A stretch of DNA of 48,843 nt from Bacteroidales bacterium UBA1176 (GCA_002311645.1 DBYW01000001.1:1-48843); one strand, 5' to 3'. Positions 12,701 to 19,828 are shown, counted from the stretch's first letter. Notes: generated by a model not told the origin, from the letters alone. Numbers and translations are program-made.

Positions 12701-15700
12701 CTATCAATGGGATTCCAACACGGGTAACAGCACCGCCACCACCGTTGACGTTGCTCCTGCTACCACGACCACTTACTATGTGACCGCTACTGTTCACTCC
12801 ACGAACAACACTAATGGTTGCACGGCTATTGGTCAAGTTACGATTGATGTCACCCCGCTGCCGACCACATTGGTTGTCACTGGCGACACTACGATTTGCG
12901 AAGGTCAGCAGGCCACTTTGAGCGCCAACACCACCGACAACAACATTACTGGCTACATTTGGTACCAGAATGGTGTTGAGATTCCTGGTGAAAACCAAGC
13001 TACTATTACGGTCAACTTCCCGACCTATGGTAACTATGTCTACACTGCCAAGGCTATCAACGACCAAGGTTGTGTTTCCGCTATCGCTTCTAACCCTGTC
13101 AATGTTGTTGTGACTCCTGCTCCTACGGTTGTTTCCATCTCTGGTAACAATGTCATCTGCGAAAACGATGTCACGACCCTTACAGTTTACACTGACATTC
13201 AGAACCCGATCATCACTTGGTCTACAGGTTCTCATGCCGCTTCCATCAATGTTCCTGCTGGTGTTTACACTGTGACCGTCAAGAATGCTCAAGGCTGTGA
13301 AATGACTTCCGAGCCGTTCACCGTCCAGGCTCTCGGTACAGACCTCTTGGTCTCCGCTTCTGAGACGCACATCTGCGCTGGCGAGCACACTACCCTGTAT
13401 GTCAACCAAGATGGTTGGGCTGGCAATGTCACTTATCAATGGGATGCTAATGCAGGCAATAGCACTGCCACCACTGTTGATGTCACTCCTTCTGTGACGA
13501 CAACTTATCACGTGACTGCTACTGTTCATTCTACGAACAACTCCAATGGTTGCACCGCAATCGGTGAAGTCACTATCGTGGTCACCCCGCTGCCTGGCAC
13601 TCTGACTGTCAATTCTTCCAATGATTCTATTTGCGAAGGCGATCAAGTCACTTTGACTGCTACTCCGCTTGATCCTACATCTACCTATATTTGGTATCAA
13701 AATGGTATCGAGATCATTGGTGAGAACCAGAATGTCATTACTCTGAACTTCCCGACCGAAGGCACCTACACGTTCGCTGCCAAGGCTATGAATTCTCAAG
13801 GCTGTGTCTCTGCTCAGGCTTCCCTGCCTGTCACTGTTGTCGTCAGCGCTGCTCCGGATGCTGTTGTTATCAGCGGTAATCTCGTGATTTGCGACGGTGG
13901 TACCACCACTCTCTATGCTGACGTGACTCCGAACAACATGCCTGGTGCTACTTACCAATGGTACAAGAACGATTTGTTACTTGCTGGTGCTAACAATCCT
14001 TATCTCACCGTCGCTACCGCTGGTGCTTATAAGGTTGACGTAACGACGAATGGTTGTACGACCACTGCTGATGCTGTTAACGTGGTTGTTAACCAAGCTC
14101 CGCAACTGCAGCTCACCGCTACAGAGACAACTATCTGCAACTTCGGTACAACTACTATTGCTGCTGAAGCTACGGGTTGGAACAATGCTAACGTGAACTA
14201 CACATGGAGCAATGGTTTCCATGGTTCTTCCTTCAACTTCACTCCGACTGTTGCTGGTGACTACACCTTCAAGGTGACAGCTTCTCAATCAACTGCTGGT
14301 AATTCTCAGTCCATCGGTTGCGATGCTGTTGACAGCATTACGATTCATGTGAATGCTGGTCCTGGCGCTCCTGTCCTCAGTGTTAACAATCCTGTTATCT
14401 GCGAAGGCGCTCAGGTTATCTTGACCATGACCGACACGAACTCCATCAACTATGGTACTCCGACCATCACCTGGTTCAACAACGGTGCTGTTATGGCTGG
14501 CAACCAGACGGTTGTTACCCTGACCCCGGCTCTTGGCATCAATAACTACAATGTGGTTGTTGAATACCCGAACTCCGGTTGCAACACCGCTATCTCCGAC
14601 ATTATCTCTGTCGTTGTGAATGAAATTCCGACCGTGGCTGTTGAACTTACCACTGGTAACAACAACATCCTTTGCGACGGTGGTACAACCACGCTGACAG
14701 CTAATGTCACTCCGGCTGGTAATTATAACTATCAGTGGATGTTGAACAACGTGATTCTCCCGAATGACACCAATGCTACCCTCACGGTTACCCTTGCTGC
14801 TCGTGAAGCCGCTTACGAATATCAAGTTATCGTTTCCGGTAATCCTGGCTGCACGGTTACGTCTGCTATCACCCCGATTACAGTTGTTGCTGATCCTGTT
14901 GTGGTTGCTTCTGTTGACAACAGCGTCATCTGCGAAGGTGGTCACGCTACCTTCACCGTCAGCGTTGACGGCGGCGTTGCTGGCCTCAATGGTTACACAT
15001 TCGCATGGTTCAATAACAATGACAATACAACTCCGATAGCCAACACTCCGACCCTGACTGTGAACAATCCTAATGTGGGTGTTTACGCTTACAGAGTCCA
15101 AGTGACTTCACCTTACGGCTGCTCCACCTTCTCCGCTCCGGTGAATCTCACCGTTGTGAACGATCCTACCGTCACCGTTGCTGTTGCAACCGGCTATGAC
15201 GCTACGATCTGTGAGAATGGTAACACGATGCTTGTCGCTAATGTGACTGGTGGCTATGGTACTACTTCTTATCAATGGTACTCCAATGGTCTCCCGATCC
15301 TCGGCGAAACCAACCAGACCCTCGTTTTGAACAATGTTGCCAACAACAACTTCGTCTACACCGTGAAGGTTACCCAAAGCGGCGTTGACTGCGAAGCTTG
15401 GTCCACCAATACGGTTAACCCGTTCACGGTTGTTGCTCCGTATAATGTGACTGTGACTGGCAATGCCAACACTTGCGTCGGCGGTACTGTCACCTTGACG
15501 GCTACTGTTACGGGCGTCCTCGCTGGCGATGTTCCTACCTATCAATGGTACAGAGTTTCCTCCAATGGTGTTGCCACCCCGATTGCCGGTGCTAACAACA
15601 TCACCTACACGACTGAGCCTCTGTTGAACGAAGGTAGCTATGAGTACTATGTTGAAATTACCAGCAACATCTCTGGTTGCACCACGATTTCCGACAGCTA

Positions 15701-18233
15701 CACTGCCAATGTCATTGCCGATCCTACGGTTGTCATCAACGGCGCTCACGCTGTCTGCGTACAAGGTCAGTTGAGACTCAATGCTACTGTCAATGGTGGT
15801 ATTCCTGGTGTCCAGTATCAATACATTTGGAATTGGACGGGTGCCGGTACTGGTTCTGCTACGACAGCTGTTAACTTCTATGAGCCGATGCTGCCTGCTA
15901 ACGACGGTGCTAACCACTACTATTTCACCGTGACTATCGTTCCTGTTGGCACTTCTGGTTGCGATGCTACCTCTGCCGCTCACGAACTTGATGTGTACGC
16001 TGTTCCTGCCGTGACTGTCACTGCTGACCACAGCTACCTCTGCAACGGTGGTGATGTCACCTTCACCGCTAACGTGACGCCTGCTGGTAACTACAACTAC
16101 GCTTGGGTCATCAATGGTGTCGCTAACGCCACCAATGCTGCTTCTGTCACGACCACTGTCACCAACGCTGGTCCTGTCACGGCAACTGTTACGGTGGGCG
16201 CCAACAACAACCTCGCTTCCTGCGCTACGACCGCTACGATCGCTGTTCCTGTTCAGGTTGTTGCTGATCCTGTTGTGACCATCACTGCTACCCATGACAC
16301 GATGTGTGCCGGTGGTACCACTACGCTGAATGTTGCCAACATTGTTGCTAACAATAATGTTCCGACCAACTACACCTATCAATGGGCTGTCAATGGTCAT
16401 GAGATCCCGGGTGCTATCAACAACACCTTCAGCCAGACGCTCAACGATGCAGGTACCTATGTGTACACCTTGAAGCTCACTCAGAACGAAAACCTCGGTT
16501 GCGTCTCCAACTGGTCTGCTCCTATTACGGTGCTTGTTGCTGAACAACCTACTGTCACGCTCTACAATTCTGATGGTAACAACATCTGCGAAGGCGGTTC
16601 TATCGACCTCAATGCTGTTGTTGACAACTATGGCAATACTATCGATGGTGTGTTGAACAGCTCTGTCTATGGTCCGATGACCTACACCTGGACCATGAGT
16701 GGCAACGCTGTCCAAGTCAACCCGAATGTGAACGCCGGTACCAACCAGCTGTCACAAACGCTCAACACCGTTGGTAACTATAGCTACGCAGTCTTAGTCG
16801 CTCCTTCCGGTTACGCTTGTCAACCTGTTGCTTCCAACACCGTTGTGGTGAGCGTTGCCAACGATCCGACTTGGACCGATGTCCACGTCTACTATCCTGA
16901 CATGTGCGCTGGTGATCAAGTCAACCTCATTGCTACCATCGTTGGTGGTGTGGCTGACTACAACAACAACACCGGTGGTTACATCCAGTGGACTGTCACC
17001 TACAATGGTACGACTTCCAACGTCACTGGTGGTCAAGGTGGTACGACCTATGATATCCCGACTCAGGCTGGTAACTACATCTACACTCCGACCTACGTTG
17101 GTAATATGGGTAGCGGCTGTCAACTGACCAATACGGCTGCAGTTGCTCAACCTGTCATCGTTCACGAAATCCCGACGGCTGCCTTCATCAGCGGCGACGG
17201 TGCTACGATTTGTGGTAACGATCCTGATGCTTCTGTTGAATTGGTTATCGCCTTCACCGGTGGTGCTCCTTACACCTTCGATATCGAGAACATGATGACT
17301 GGCGAAATCCTGCCTTACCATATTTCCTTGACCGATACCTTCAGCTTCTATGTGGCTCCTGATATGACCACCCGTTACAGAATCATCGCTCTGTCCAACA
17401 CTTTCTGCCAGAATGACGAAATCGCCACCTTGGCTACGAGCGAGGCTACCGTGAACGTCAACCTTGTTGAGTTCGTCGAGACGGTCTTCAGACCTGTCAA
17501 CTGCGGTGATCCTGTTGTTGTCAGCTTCAACATCATCTCTGGTGATCAGAATGCTCCGTACGCTCTGTATGAGAACGGCACCATGATTGCTTCTGGCAAT
17601 GTTGTCGCCAACCAGGTTGTTATTCCTGACGGTCTGCTCAGCGAAGGTACCCATAACCTGACTTTGGTCATCGGTGGTTGTAACTACGATATCACTGTTG
17701 TGATTCCTGTCAACAGCGAGAACTCCAACATCTTTGGTAATAACCTTATGGAAGTCAGATGGGACGATGTTGTGATTATCAACTTGAACGCTAATCCGCG
17801 TTACGAATTCGTCGGATTCCAGTGGTACAAGAATAATGAGCTCATCCCGGGTGCTATCTATAAGAACTACCAAGAGATCGGTGGTCTGAACGGATTCTAT
17901 TCTGTTGTCCTGACTGTGCTTGACACTGAGACTGGCGAGATGCTTACCTTCGAAACCTGTCCTCGTCCGTTCAACACTGTCTCCAACATGAAGGTTTATC
18001 CTGTTCCTGCAAATGTTGAGCAGGTTGTCACCATCGAACTTGATTTGACCTCTGAAGAGCTGAACGGCGCTGTCCTCGACATCTTCGATGCTACGGGTAA
18101 GCTGATCAACCACATGACTGATCTGCAGCCTGTCACCAGAGTTGCCGGATTCAAGGCCCAAGGCACTTACTTTGGACGTATCATCACTGGTACAAATGAA
18201 ATCAAGACTGTTAAATTCGTTATCGTAAAATAA
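774..18233 (+). CDS. Giant T9SS-secreted Ig-repeat surface protein (SprB-like scale)
   Basis: The protein has 5,819 residues. It starts with a signal peptide (MKKFMIFLLMAFLYVG, probable cleavage after CQA near residue 20), so it enters the periplasm by Sec. Almost all the rest is a chain of roughly sixty Ig-like or PKD-like beta-sandwich modules of about 75-95 residues. Most carry an early Cys in a 'C.G..vtLtA' strand, a 'W...G' strand and a late 'GC', suggesting one disulfide each. Three regions are built from higher-order repeats. The last 82 residues (about 5738-5819, beginning NMKVYPVPAN) are a type A T9SS sorting domain, which directs passage through the outer membrane and surface anchoring. 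No catalytic domain is seen. By size and architecture it resembles gliding adhesins such as SprB of Flavobacterium johnsoniae, although SprB itself carries a type B domain. Adhesion is therefore inferred. The OmpA-family gene follows after 83 bases. Repeat collapse in assembly could make the true length different. Confidence 0.9.
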   Translation: MKKFMIFLLMAFLYVGTCQARSEAPHFINAKAPLHSWVTPTSSHSYLADSKGVNAPEVHITPVEPQVMATNPPTLEKQFAMNKNAELMAIGVASQKWYVNGAPTDSTGTTFTVKNYPVGTYMISARVVGLDNIVYYSNEVILTVVNDVTAYIVGPEHACQQDVVTLTAVATTTETMVEYQWRRDGQPIPGATSPSYSFSVSDLPGLIDTLVYEFDCKIIYAGCADRYTPVHYFSVSPTPVTYLNAPLFCENNPVTLTAESFTAGSEQPYKWKWYNGSTLLDSTFVNTYTIANPTSGDKIAVVPVYLDFACNATTDTVELISYEDSIGTPSALTLTVDTNKLCLGQSATFTVTDPNTDAKWGTRTYAWSVNGAPVAGITDSILTKTFDAVGNFTVKVTAFYSSFPCGVVVADTSVNVEDAPTNVYIEGQSVVCNNDTTILIAHATGAKEYSWDGGATFSTDSSHKAVPGNTYYVIAKSENGCQSVAGPFTVSSIGTDLQITASAMNVCVGEHVTLNADLQGAVDSNVVYTWTPGGNGSTIDVVPASGENKYVVEASFGSCSHTDTIIINGNALPSAPSTVTAVPTAVCVGGQSVITATATGAASYIWYVDGIEVPGMNLSTINVNFDEVGTHSVTARAVDSNGCVSPVASAAATVNAKAAPTSLAVFGETVLCNRDSSIFIAHADSATKYSWDGGAFSSDSSFKASVGTHYVVAQNAAGCTTEPVTFTVSSIGTNLQITPSTMTACNGVAVTLNANLMGAIDSNVVYTWYNATSGSNIATGSTISVTPTSTDNKFYVVANYGSCSNSDTITLNVLGNPSAPHLTLVTADPICQGGQAIITASPAADSLSYIWYVNGVEVPGENLANLSIHYNNVGVDSVKARYANANGCVSNLSDNTVAVNVKAAPQHLAVYGETVVCNLDSSLFIAHADSATKYSWDGGAFSSDSSFLAPVGTHYVVAQNDAGCTTEPVTFKVASIGNDLHILASATSVCDSMEHVTLTADLSDVVDTNVVYTWSTGSHNSTIDVIPSTSKHIYAVIASYGGCSNVDSIEIFINPIPTVTNLTSNKTAAICAEEQVIFTATSADAASYIWYVDGVEVPGHNLDTLMPADHSVGTHYVTVKAVSAAGCVSEPFTTKTYEIEAAPSLVAINGDNVICYGDTAMIYASHVGGSSYLWSTGATADTIFVPAGVYTVTVSSDHGCQTISDPFTVLEFGPDVQLTASETKVCAGSPVTLNVNADGWTGNVTYTWDNGFIGSTTTVYPEKDTCYKVTSTVTANSAYGSAAHVCSRVDSICIDVYPVPVVDTIIIASSNDTLCYGSQLSLKAVPDTFSAYRWYADGFEIPGENLNTITFVPQPGIHTYAVKAIGAAGCESEDSVVLSTPIMVLPNPSIVITGDPLICNDSLIRLYANINDTTFSTAGDALYNYEWRVYNYTIDTSASEQTITNPYTGETFKINPLGADSAVFESYFPHQDHPYIFTVNATNANGCVASSEPYYVYVADTIFVAVTLDYDSVCPGGEVTAIAHLGNYNTPGLTFQWFKNDSLVPWATEPWFTATVDEDPTEFKVVVSQPTTGCTATGADTAHFLIPPTVKSVVAINGMRADSVLEVCEGAQISVVAYLDSAQTIVDTSLHYIWKENGFWMPLVTGPYFQKQMWILDHDSANYVYEVYVDSEIPGCGAVPIASNKIHVRRNPIVIIEGVHNVCFNENSTTPNVILAAYTDGRPQYDSTCVHNWYKNGALVNSTLLLDNLLIDLVRPTNLDPVVYMVEVINGDGCSAFSDPFPVEVYAAPVVNILASDTLICTGGVVNLEASINNYNDPMLTYQWYKNSLSDENLLPGRTHATETFTLTETTTFIVDVTHLLNVPVSGSLCDGFDTITIVVNPDPVLTVTNDLPASKTLCDGRSVTFNATVTPGVDSIGVFTWYRNGEIIPDAVGAQFTETPHAISDYPTTYIYEVSVLQPTTGCESVVTLADTVIVNPNPTLAIEADPIVCRADSNNVVMYAHVYPEPTTPYTFTWFEDNLALDTTFATGEHKDTITLTREYRDYPYNFSIALVNEYGCQATAEAQIYVDTLPVVNITVTESEICVGGQITLTAHLNNWNTPNMQYQWYDNGILIPGATNLDYTVVPDSGSHKYTFNAKQLNSLCEATSDSLEVNVYGDPTLTITNDLPASKTLCDGRSVTFEAHVSGGVTGGEVYTWYRNGEVIPNAVDSVFTETPHAISDYRTIYVYEVSVKQTAAGCESTVYFADSVTVDPNPTLQIETDPIVCGDDSNNVVLIANIDPAPTTDYYFAWYEDNVAFDTTIATGAHKDTLTLTKPYRDYPYNFNVVLVNEYGCQATAATSVYVDSVPVITIFATETEICVGGEITLTANLNNWNTPNMQFQWYDNDTLIAGATSLTYTVVPAQGSHDYTFVAKQLNSLCQATSNTVNVTVNADPTITVTNDLPASHTLCDGRSVTFTAHVAGGVTGGEIFTWYRNGEVIPNAVDSVFTETPHAISDYPTHYVYEVSVKQTAAGCESTVTFADTLTVNPNPTLAIETDPFVCGEGNNNVVMIANVHPAPTTDYHFIWLEDNAVIPAADATVTGAHLDTIALTKPYRDYPYNFSVILINDYGCQATAETQVYVDTTPVVNITVTETEICVGGEITLTANLNNWNTPNMQYQWYDNDTLIAGATSLTYTVVPTQGVHNYKFNAKQLNSLCEATSTALTVTVNADPTLTIDNDLPASKTLCDGRSVTFQAHVSGGVTGGEVYTWYRNGEVIPDAVDSVFTETPHAVSDYPTIYVYEVSVKQSAAGCESTVYFADSVTVNPNPTLAIETDPIVCQETANNITMVAHVYPEPTTNYTFTWFEDNAQLAGATGIHADTIVLTRNYRDYPYNFSISLVNDYGCQATAETQVYVDTVPVINIQVTENTICIGGEITLTANLNNWNTPNMQYQWYDNNNLIAGATSLTYTVTPAHGTHHYTFTAEQLNSHCIATSNEQTVDVIDDPVIANVSMSDTIVCQGAQIAITANAGNYTPSTDDVYTWYRNGILMPGATAQTIYDSPVTVDNNTQQYIYTAVVTRTPSGCTSLPVASAALTVYPNPTVVITGDQHICETQSVYLIANTDTIGMNVGTLHYTWYESGMIRDNMAYNYGDNQFYGEYWYARTEPYRFVVEVQREGVPAACAARSQEFLVYVYPQPIVNITATETEICETGEVTLTANLVDPNQPNMVYQWYEIRNRVDSFATSYDSLGNLVYTTYPVAYRYYIPGANSNTYTTNYYRTTTMGVTVFQTPSTCTDFDEIVITVNPRPVVTNVTVNNVAIDTVCDGAQVNLAATITPADAQGAVYTWFRNGIEIPGANQSTFSENVYTTDNHVTTNVYTVMVTLPMAGCISDISSMNATVVVNPAPSTVSISGNNIICENDSTTLTAYSDVQGEFTWSTGSHDTSITVPAGVYTVTMRTVEGCEMTSAPFTVEALGTDLLVSASETHICAGEHTTLYVDQDGWAGNVTYQWDTNAYNSTATTVDVHPEVTTTYHVTATVHSTNGTCQAIGEVTIVVTPLPATLTVTGDTTICEGQQATLTAHTTDSDITGYIWYQNGVEIAGENQAVITINFPAYGTYNFAAKAINNQGCVSAEASLPATVIVTPAPTVVSISGDNVICEGDSTVLTVYTDVPGTIVWSTGETGNTITAPAGVYTATVTTAQGCEMTSDPFTVEALGSDLIVSASETHICAGEHTTLYVDQAGWAGNVSYQWDAQAGNSTSPTVDVAPAVTTTYHVTATVNSTNGTNGSCSVVREITIVVTPLPVTLVVTGDTTICEGQQATLTASTTDNNITGYIWYQNGVEIAGENQAVITVNFPAYGNYEFSAKAINDQGCVSALASNPATVVVTPAPTVVSITGNNIICENDVTTLTVYSDVQGSILWSTGATTPSINVPAGVYTVTVTTPQGCSMTSDPFTVEALGTDLLVSASETHICAGEHVTLYVNQDGWAGNVTYQWDSNTGNSTATTVDVAPATTTTYYVTATVHSTNNTNGCTAIGQVTIDVTPLPTTLVVTGDTTICEGQQATLSANTTDNNITGYIWYQNGVEIPGENQATITVNFPTYGNYVYTAKAINDQGCVSAIASNPVNVVVTPAPTVVSISGNNVICENDVTTLTVYTDIQNPIITWSTGSHAASINVPAGVYTVTVKNAQGCEMTSEPFTVQALGTDLLVSASETHICAGEHTTLYVNQDGWAGNVTYQWDANAGNSTATTVDVTPSVTTTYHVTATVHSTNNSNGCTAIGEVTIVVTPLPGTLTVNSSNDSICEGDQVTLTATPLDPTSTYIWYQNGIEIIGENQNVITLNFPTEGTYTFAAKAMNSQGCVSAQASLPVTVVVSAAPDAVVISGNLVICDGGTTTLYADVTPNNMPGATYQWYKNDLLLAGANNPYLTVATAGAYKVDVTTNGCTTTADAVNVVVNQAPQLQLTATETTICNFGTTTIAAEATGWNNANVNYTWSNGFHGSSFNFTPTVAGDYTFKVTASQSTAGNSQSIGCDAVDSITIHVNAGPGAPVLSVNNPVICEGAQVILTMTDTNSINYGTPTITWFNNGAVMAGNQTVVTLTPALGINNYNVVVEYPNSGCNTAISDIISVVVNEIPTVAVELTTGNNNILCDGGTTTLTANVTPAGNYNYQWMLNNVILPNDTNATLTVTLAAREAAYEYQVIVSGNPGCTVTSAITPITVVADPVVVASVDNSVICEGGHATFTVSVDGGVAGLNGYTFAWFNNNDNTTPIANTPTLTVNNPNVGVYAYRVQVTSPYGCSTFSAPVNLTVVNDPTVTVAVATGYDATICENGNTMLVANVTGGYGTTSYQWYSNGLPILGETNQTLVLNNVANNNFVYTVKVTQSGVDCEAWSTNTVNPFTVVAPYNVTVTGNANTCVGGTVTLTATVTGVLAGDVPTYQWYRVSSNGVATPIAGANNITYTTEPLLNEGSYEYYVEITSNISGCTTISDSYTANVIADPTVVINGAHAVCVQGQLRLNATVNGGIPGVQYQYIWNWTGAGTGSATTAVNFYEPMLPANDGANHYYFTVTIVPVGTSGCDATSAAHELDVYAVPAVTVTADHSYLCNGGDVTFTANVTPAGNYNYAWVINGVANATNAASVTTTVTNAGPVTATVTVGANNNLASCATTATIAVPVQVVADPVVTITATHDTMCAGGTTTLNVANIVANNNVPTNYTYQWAVNGHEIPGAINNTFSQTLNDAGTYVYTLKLTQNENLGCVSNWSAPITVLVAEQPTVTLYNSDGNNICEGGSIDLNAVVDNYGNTIDGVLNSSVYGPMTYTWTMSGNAVQVNPNVNAGTNQLSQTLNTVGNYSYAVLVAPSGYACQPVASNTVVVSVANDPTWTDVHVYYPDMCAGDQVNLIATIVGGVADYNNNTGGYIQWTVTYNGTTSNVTGGQGGTTYDIPTQAGNYIYTPTYVGNMGSGCQLTNTAAVAQPVIVHEIPTAAFISGDGATICGNDPDASVELVIAFTGGAPYTFDIENMMTGEILPYHISLTDTFSFYVAPDMTTRYRIIALSNTFCQNDEIATLATSEATVNVNLVEFVETVFRPVNCGDPVVVSFNIISGDQNAPYALYENGTMIASGNVVANQVVIPDGLLSEGTHNLTLVIGGCNYDITVVIPVNSENSNIFGNNLMEVRWDDVVIINLNANPRYEFVGFQWYKNNELIPGAIYKNYQEIGGLNGFYSVVLTVLDTETGEMLTFETCPRPFNTVSNMKVYPVPANVEQVVTIELDLTSEELNGAVLDIFDATGKLINHMTDLQPVTRVAGFKAQGTYFGRIITGTNEIKTVKFVIVK
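2034..4200 (+). repeat. Adhesin higher-order repeat block 1 (3 units)
   Basis: Three units of about 240-245 residues are anchored by the Cys codon in 'VVCN/VLCN' at 2067, 2787 and 3522 (periods 720 and 735 bases). Each unit contains an 'IAHA..A..YSWDGG' module, an 'SSIG.DL.I' module ending 'SNVVYTW', and an 'SYIWYV.G.EVPG' module. Units 2 and 3 are the most alike. Confidence 0.8.
6421..9745 (+). repeat. Adhesin higher-order repeat block 2 (4 units)
   Basis: Four units are anchored by the Cys codon of 'LCDGRSVTF' at 6468, 7296, 8124 and 8958 (periods 828, 828 and 834 bases, 276-278 residues). Each unit is three Ig-like modules. Phrases such as WYRNGEVIPNAVDSVF and NNWNTPNMQYQWYDN recur almost word for word, so this is the youngest-looking or most homogenised part of the gene. 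Confidence 0.85.
10930..13850 (+). repeat. Adhesin higher-order repeat block 3 (4 units)
   Basis: Four units are anchored by the Cys codon of 'SETHICAGEH' at 11187, 11910, 12642 and 13374 (periods 723, 732 and 732 bases, 241-244 residues). Each unit carries an 'ISGNN.ICEND' module, an 'ETHICAGEH..LYV' module and a 'GDTTICEGQQATL' module. The repeats are protein-level similar and also share long stretches of DNA identity. Confidence 0.85.
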
Positions 18234-18235
18234 AG

Positions 18236-18280
18236 TGAAACTCCTCGGGTGGTGGCGAAAGCCACCGCCCAGGGATTTCA
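18236..18280 (+). other. Strong GAAA-capped stem-loop between adhesin and ompA
   Basis: An inner stem GGGTGGTGGC (18247-18256) pairs with GCCACCGCCC (18261-18270) through a GAAA tetraloop (18257-18260). It is extended by TGAAACTCCT (18236-18245) pairing with AGGGATTTCA (18271-18280), with one mismatch and a bulged C at 18246. It lies just after the adhesin stop. No T-tract follows, so it is not a standard intrinsic terminator. An mRNA 3'-end stabiliser, or a partial terminator that sets the adhesin:OmpA ratio, is plausible. Confidence 0.75.
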
Positions 18281-18316
18281 TTAATCTATAATGCAAAAAA
18301 GAAAAAAGAGTATATT

Positions 18317-19828
18317 ATGAAAAAGAATTTATTAGTAATCAGTCTTATTTTCGCCCTGTGTACCACTGCTTTCGCTCAAGAGGTACAAACCGAAAATAAT
18401 AATGACAACGCAACAGTCAATACTGAAAACGTTGAAACTTCCACGTTCTGCCCCCACCGCATCAATGTTTATCTTGGCGGTGCGTTCACGAACAACATCT
18501 ACAGAAGAATTCACCTCAAACAGTATTATTCAGTGAGCGAACTGGTATCCCTCCACTATGCTTATTTCTTCAATGAGCACTGGGGTTTGAGCGTGGGCGC
18601 TGAACTCAATCATGTCGGCGCTAAGGCTGCTTTCTCTGGTCAAGGTGTTATTACGCAATATGATGACCCCAACTTCAATGCAGGTCTTACGTACTATGAC
18701 CTCTATTATAAAGCTGATGGTCTGATTGAAAGACAATCCATCTGGGCTATCGAAGTTCCTGTTATGGCTCAGTTCGAATGGAGATTCGGCGGTCGTCACG
18801 GTCTTTATGCTGGTTTGGGTCTTTATGGCTATTTCCCGTTCGTCAAGGGTGTGAATAAATACAAAGGCGAAGGTGAAATCACCACCGCCGGTGTTGAGGA
18901 TCCTTATGGCCAAGACTATAATTATGACTATTCCATGGATAACCACTTCTATACTGGTAACTATGCAGGTCAAGATCGTCGCACGAAACTCAGATGCTCT
19001 TTCGGTATCGAAGGCGATTTTGGTGGTATTATCCGTCTCCATCGCGTTGTTGATTTGTATCTTGGCGCTTTCGCTAAATTCAATTTCCTCGATATCCTTC
19101 CGAAGGATGCTAACAAGTTGAATGTTTTCACCAATAATGAAAGTGGTGTTCCGACTTTCAATGGTACGCTTGGTTCCAATATCCTTGCTGCCTATAAGTC
19201 TGCTTATCCGGATGAGTTTGGTAAGATCCGTACGAAATGGGATCAACTCCAAGTTGGCGTGAAACTCGGTTTCCACTTCCACACCTGCGTGAATCCTGCT
19301 GAAAAGTCTCGTAAGCAAATCGAAAAGGAAATTCTTGAAGAACTCAAGAAGAAATCCAATGAGCCTATTATCATCAAGCAAGATCCTCAATACATTTATA
19401 TCGTTCCTGTTTGCGATCAACTCGACAATGGTGACGAAAGCCTGACCGAAGAGGACAAGGCTGCCATCAAGGAACTGAGTGAGGTTCTTTCCAACACTAA
19501 GATTCTGTTCGATCTTGACAAGGATATTCCTAAGATTGCCGACCAAAATGATAATATCAACAGAACTGTTGAGATTCTCAAGAAGAACCCGTCCCTGAAA
19601 CTCATCGTTGAAGGTTACACCTGCGACTTGGGTACAGAACAGCACAACCGCGACCTCGCTCAAAGACGTGCTAACGCTGTCAGAAATATCTTCATCCAAA
19701 AGGGTGTTTCTGCTGACCAAATCGAGACGGCTACCTATACGGTCAACGATCCTCAGAATAGACAAAATATTCAAGATCCGGCCCGCGAAGAACATAGAGC
19801 AGCGATTTTTAGAATCGTCAAAAGATAA
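18317..19828 (+). CDS. Outer-membrane beta-barrel protein with C-terminal OmpA domain
   Basis: The protein has 503 residues with a signal peptide (MKKNLLVISLIFALCTTAFA, cleaved before QEV). Residues about 35-330 alternate in the manner of an outer-membrane beta-barrel, rich in aromatic strands such as HGLYAGLGLYGYFPF. A charged linker (about 335-350, KSRKQIEKEILEELKKK) leads to an OmpA-like domain in the last ~115 residues. That domain has 'ILFDLD', 'GYTCDLGTEQHN' and 'LAQRRANAVRNIF', including the Asp and Arg expected to hold peptidoglycan. It follows the giant adhesin by 83 bases with no own promoter box visible, so co-transcription is likely. In F. johnsoniae the sprB operon also contains an OmpA-domain protein (SprD), so a role in supporting or anchoring the adhesin is a reasonable inference. 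It is not a PorP/SprF family protein. Confidence 0.85.
   Translation: MKKNLLVISLIFALCTTAFAQEVQTENNNDNATVNTENVETSTFCPHRINVYLGGAFTNNIYRRIHLKQYYSVSELVSLHYAYFFNEHWGLSVGAELNHVGAKAAFSGQGVITQYDDPNFNAGLTYYDLYYKADGLIERQSIWAIEVPVMAQFEWRFGGRHGLYAGLGLYGYFPFVKGVNKYKGEGEITTAGVEDPYGQDYNYDYSMDNHFYTGNYAGQDRRTKLRCSFGIEGDFGGIIRLHRVVDLYLGAFAKFNFLDILPKDANKLNVFTNNESGVPTFNGTLGSNILAAYKSAYPDEFGKIRTKWDQLQVGVKLGFHFHTCVNPAEKSRKQIEKEILEELKKKSNEPIIIKQDPQYIYIVPVCDQLDNGDESLTEEDKAAIKELSEVLSNTKILFDLDKDIPKIADQNDNINRTVEILKKNPSLKLIVEGYTCDLGTEQHNRDLAQRRANAVRNIFIQKGVSADQIETATYTVNDPQNRQNIQDPAREEHRAAIFRIVKR

Noticed and set aside
18317..19828. OmpA-family gene as a PorP/SprF T9SS partner protein
   Set aside because: It has a C-terminal OmpA peptidoglycan-binding domain and lacks the N-terminal 'QY.FNP..INPA.AG' pattern of PorP/SprF proteins.
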